Below, piece after piece: positions 60,894 to 64,000 of a stretch of 64,000 bases of DNA; positions within the stretch are counted from its first letter, which is position 1, and each line of letters opens with the position of its first letter. Under the pieces are notes generated by a model. That model did no database searches. It saw only the letters and a list, made by a program, of their open reading frames with translations, and was not told the origin of the DNA. A program made the position numbers and the translations under genes. This DNA is from an uncultured Prevotellaceae bacterium. Its GTDB lineage: Bacteria; Bacteroidota; Bacteroidia; Bacteroidales; Bacteroidaceae. The stretch lies in NCBI GenBank assembly GCA_902762325.1, contig CACWNV010000008.1:1-64000 (forward strand), written 5' to 3'.

Positions 60894-63800
60894 TTACTTC
60901 AAAACAACTTTCTTACCGTTGACAATGTAGATGCCCTTCTGAGCATTGCTTACCTTCTGTCCGTTCAGGTTGTAGATACCGTCAGAGAGTTTGTTCATCA
61001 GTTCAACAGCCTCGATGCCGTCGATGATTTCGCCACCGATGTTGAAGGCAACGCTACCAGCTTCTGTACCTACGAACTTCAGATATGCACGATAAGCATT
61101 CAGGTAAGAATCGTTTGCTACAGCAGGTACGAATGCTTCCTTAGCTGCTCTTGCTACATAGTCTTTTTCTGTAATCACACCCGGTTCAATCTTTGAGAAG
61201 GTACCGACGAAGTCATACTGACCGTTAACGTCAGCTGTTGTCAGATTCTCTGCAGGAGCAATGTTCTTCATGCTTGTGAAGACGATATTCTCTGTCTGAT
61301 CCTCATCAACGATGACAGCATACGGAGTGTTGGCCTGAAGTGTAATCTTACCGTCAATAGCAGCAACCTCATCGAAGTGGATGAATGTAGTTCCGTTTGT
61401 CTCGTGAGTGCCACCATACTTCAATACAGTGCTTGCACCGATTTCTTCAGCTGTTGCATCGAACGGCAGAACGATGGTGTTCAGACCCTTCTTCAACTTA
61501 CGGTCGGTGATAATCTTAGAAGCAACACCCTCTTCAGGAGCAGCGGTATCATCACCTGCCAGTTCAACTACGTTGATAATCTCTGTCTTAGACAGCAGTG
61601 TACCATTAGCAATAGACATCCACTGTTTTTCTGTGGTGGCCTCTGCATAGAATGTCATGGTAACCTTTGTACGCTCTGTCAGTGTGAAGGGGAGGTAGCG
61701 CCATTCCCAACCGAAACCTGTTCCGTTGTTAGCGAAGTTGTCGCCTTCGAAAGAAGCAACGCCATCAAGGGCAATACCCTTACCTGTAGCACCCTTGTTA
61801 GGTAATGTAACGGTGTTCTCTGTAGCTGAGCAAGATACCAGACTGGTGGTACCGGCAGAAGAACGTGCAGCAACTTTCAGCATGTACTCACCGGCAGGCA
61901 GAGTAGCAGTCTTTTCATACTTGATAGTCCAGCCACCAGCATTTCCCCAACCTGTAGAAGCCTGCTCATAATAAGCTGCACCTGGTCCGCTCCAGTGTTC
62001 TTTAGCAAGATGGTTAGGTTCTGCAGGTTGTCTGTCAGCACCAACAGTAGCGGTGCCTGTCCATGTACCGAAGTTACCAATGATACCCTCACCGTCGTAA
62101 GGATAGTTGTTCTTTACGTATGTGAACTCTTGAAGTTTCAAGTTCTCTACGCCAGCAGCAGCAGCAGCGGCAGTTGTAGGATCTTCACCTGGGGTAACAC
62201 CAATCATTTCGGCAATAGCCTTCTCAGCTGCGTATGCGTTGTAAGCAGGAGCAGCAGCGATGAATGCCTGTGTAGCAGCGAGCAAAGCATCGGTCTTCTC
62301 GATGTAGCTTGCCTTGGTCTGCTCAGGAACATCAGCCTTAGCGGCGGTAATAGCGGTAAGTTCGTCTCCCGTTACTTTTGCGTTAGCCTCATCTTCAAGG
62401 GCAGCATTAGCGGCAGCAACAGCCTCAGCCCATCTGTTCTCATATTCGGAAAGATCAATAGCAGAACCGAAGTACTTCAAGGTGAAGTCACGGAAGATTG
62501 TCCACTTGTCAGTTTCGGTGTCGTTGTTCACGATACCAATCTTGATATCATTGCTTTCAGCTTCAAGAGCGAACTTCAAAGCAACCTTACCTTTGCCGTT
62601 ATCAAAGTAGGTCTGAGCTTGTGCCATTGTATTTACCCATTCAATACCAGCCATGCCTTCTGCGCCATTGCCAGGAACGCCAGGAATCAAAATCTTGTCA
62701 ACGCCAGCATAGAAGTATGTAGAGTGGTTACCAGCACGGTGGAAACCTGTTACGCCAAACTCGTATGTACCAACTGGCAGACCTGTAAGGTTCTGGTAGA
62801 AGTCAAATGTTCTTTGATAGAACTCAGTTTCTTCAAAATTGGTCACACCTGCACTACCACCATCTGCTGAAAGGTTTGCGATTGTCCAATAGTCAATGTT
62901 CTGGCGAACAGTTGGGTTGTCGATGATGGCATTGGTCAACTCGATACCTTCCTCAGGAACTTCCATGTTGGGAAGAGCAGCAAGAAGAGTGGCACGAACA
63001 GCAGCTACAGCAGCTTCAATTTCCTCTGCTGTGGTAGCAGCGTTAGCTTGTTCATCTGCAGCAGCGGTATCCAAACCACTATTAACTGCCACGCAAGCAG
63101 CCTTAACTTCATTGTATCGGCTGTAAGGAGCTTGGAGAGCCTTAGCAGCATCTACAAGAGCGGACAATTCTGCTGATGCAGTGGATATCTCCTCTTCAGT
63201 TGTCAGGGCATCCACATTAATGCCGTCAGCATAGTTTTTGGCTGCATTGTAAGCAGCTGCGGGGGTAGTACCTTCGAGAGCAGGAATAGCGTCAATCTGA
63301 GCCTGAAGGGCAGCCTTCAATTCAGAGAGGTCAAGACCCTTGTAGATGAGAACGAAAGAGCGCCATACCAACCAGTGGTCGCCATTGGCATTGTCGGCAG
63401 TCAGACCAATCTCGAGGTTTCCTCCTGCGTGGGTGAACTCAAGCTTGTTCACACCATTGCCAGCGTTGAACCAATCTTTGGCTTGAGTACGATTATTCAC
63501 GGTGCTACTGCCGACGGTTCCGATGCTCATGGTTTTGGAGCCTGCATTGAGGGTAGCTGTCATGCCATCGCGTGTGAGTGCTACAGCGATAAGCTCGTAG
63601 TTACCAGCGGGCAGGTTGTTCAAAGTCTGTTTGATAGAGGCACCACCTGCATTCCAGAACTCGGCGCAGACATTACCGCCATCGAAGTTTGTTACGCTTT
63701 GGGAAATGGTCCATCCATTAGTGTTATTTACTGGAAGGTTATTAGTTATCCATGACTTGAGAAGTTGCCAGCGGCCGTAGTCGTCAGTCACAGCATCTGC

Positions 63801-64000
63801 AGGGCCTACGATGGTGTTGTCTGCACTGGCCGTCATATAAGAGCCTGGGCCACCACTATGGTTATCCTTAGAGACGATGGTATAGACAGGACCATTGCTG
63901 GCATCGGCCACCTTCGTAAAAGTCCAGGTGGAGTTCTTACCGCGAGACTGGTCTGCGTAGATAACAGGATCGCCGAGGCGTTCATAGCCAAAGCCATCAC
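60894..64000 (-). CDS. Large secreted repeat protein, 5' end beyond the window
   Basis: The visible 1035 codons are open to the window edge, so the N terminus and signal peptide are missing. At least three carbohydrate-binding-like beta-sandwich modules recur, each with a phrase like LPAGNYELIAVALTRDG, LPVGTYEFGVTGFHRAG or LPAGEYMLKVAARSS. They alternate with alanine-rich helical spacers (FIVAR-like, about 200-330 and 470-570 of the visible part). A beta-rich module (LKKGLNTIVLPF) follows. The C terminus (IYNLNGQKV, then KGIYIVNGKKVVLK) is the shared tail. A small MKK-type protein gene follows 26 bp later. The domain order suggests a glycan-binding surface protein. No catalytic motif is seen in this part. 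Confidence 0.78.
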   Translation of the reverse strand, partial: DGFGYERLGDPVIYADQSRGKNSTWTFTKVADASNGPVYTIVSKDNHSGGPGSYMTASADNTIVGPADAVTDDYGRWQLLKSWITNNLPVNNTNGWTISQSVTNFDGGNVCAEFWNAGGASIKQTLNNLPAGNYELIAVALTRDGMTATLNAGSKTMSIGTVGSSTVNNRTQAKDWFNAGNGVNKLEFTHAGGNLEIGLTADNANGDHWLVWRSFVLIYKGLDLSELKAALQAQIDAIPALEGTTPAAAYNAAKNYADGINVDALTTEEEISTASAELSALVDAAKALQAPYSRYNEVKAACVAVNSGLDTAAADEQANAATTAEEIEAAVAAVRATLLAALPNMEVPEEGIELTNAIIDNPTVRQNIDYWTIANLSADGGSAGVTNFEETEFYQRTFDFYQNLTGLPVGTYEFGVTGFHRAGNHSTYFYAGVDKILIPGVPGNGAEGMAGIEWVNTMAQAQTYFDNGKGKVALKFALEAESNDIKIGIVNNDTETDKWTIFRDFTLKYFGSAIDLSEYENRWAEAVAAANAALEDEANAKVTGDELTAITAAKADVPEQTKASYIEKTDALLAATQAFIAAAPAYNAYAAEKAIAEMIGVTPGEDPTTAAAAAAGVENLKLQEFTYVKNNYPYDGEGIIGNFGTWTGTATVGADRQPAEPNHLAKEHWSGPGAAYYEQASTGWGNAGGWTIKYEKTATLPAGEYMLKVAARSSAGTTSLVSCSATENTVTLPNKGATGKGIALDGVASFEGDNFANNGTGFGWEWRYLPFTLTERTKVTMTFYAEATTEKQWMSIANGTLLSKTEIINVVELAGDDTAAPEEGVASKIITDRKLKKGLNTIVLPFDATAEEIGASTVLKYGGTHETNGTTFIHFDEVAAIDGKITLQANTPYAVIVDEDQTENIVFTSMKNIAPAENLTTADVNGQYDFVGTFSKIEPGVITEKDYVARAAKEAFVPAVANDSYLNAYRAYLKFVGTEAGSVAFNIGGEIIDGIEAVELMNKLSDGIYNLNGQKVSNAQKGIYIVNGKKVVLK

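Noticed and set aside
1..64000. CRISPR array, prophage, intact insertion sequence, tRNA or rRNA
   Set aside because: No regularly spaced repeats, transposase, integrase, phage structural genes or RNA gene signatures were recognised by eye on either strand.

Overview
The window looks like chromosomal DNA of a gut or oral member of the Bacteroidota, most likely Prevotella/Segatella-like. The evidence is promoters of the Bacteroidetes type (TTTG, about 20 bp, TAnnTTTG) in front of many genes, few Shine-Dalgarno sequences, TonB-dependent receptors, GH97 and GH51 glycosidases, a BACON-domain protein, an Omp28-like protein, and secreted proteins sharing a short C-terminal tail. No tRNA, rRNA, CRISPR array, prophage or intact insertion sequence was seen. 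The species call is inference.

Layout. 1-3.4 kb: a glycyl-radical hydroxyproline dehydratase and its activase. 3.4-5.8 kb: the Mla-type lipid transporter pair mlaF/mlaE (minus strand) and divergent lptB. 5.9-11.6 kb: housekeeping genes tig, clpP, clpX, recQ. 11.7-17.7 kb: a nitroreductase (minus), a B12-dependent class II ribonucleotide reductase overlapping folB, a cell-wall amidase and an MlaD-type MCE protein. 18-19.5 kb: dnaA. 19.6-28 kb: a BtuB-like TonB receptor divergent from a GH51 arabinofuranosidase, an L-rhamnose mutarotase, and a TPP-riboswitch-controlled thiamine uptake operon (TonB receptor plus PnuT). 28-28.85 kb: a non-coding stretch full of palindromes. 28.8-34.8 kb: a DUF3298-type lipoprotein, a secreted BACON protein with a following small protein, and a dockerin-bearing subtilisin. 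35-42.8 kb: a probable operon hflX, DUF4954 gene, M16 peptidase, class I fumarase (minus). 42.9-47.7 kb: an Omp28-like protein and a large adhesin-like protein. 47.9-60.2 kb: an amino-sugar and sialic-acid catabolic block. 60.2-64 kb: three minus-strand genes, the largest running off the window.

Working together. The nan block forms a path from O-acetylated sialic acid: de-O-acetylation and anomer or epimer handling (a fused esterase/esterase/NanM-like protein), import (NanT), cleavage to ManNAc (NanA), epimerisation to GlcNAc (NanE), then deacetylation and deamination (a NagB-like/PIG-L fusion and NagB). No sialidase, SusC/D pair, GlcNAc kinase or nagA is inside the window. The thiamine operon couples outer- and inner-membrane uptake. 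The tig-clpP-clpX group handles protein quality control.

The most unusual observation is an arrangement seen twice (29.9-32.5 kb and 60.7-64 kb). In both, a large secreted protein ends in a G-[LI]-Y-I-V-N-G-K-K tail and is followed within about 30 bp by a tiny acidic protein that begins MKK and then has Y-x-x-P. One of these small genes is only 58 codons long. The two look like copies of one uncharacterised two-gene cassette.
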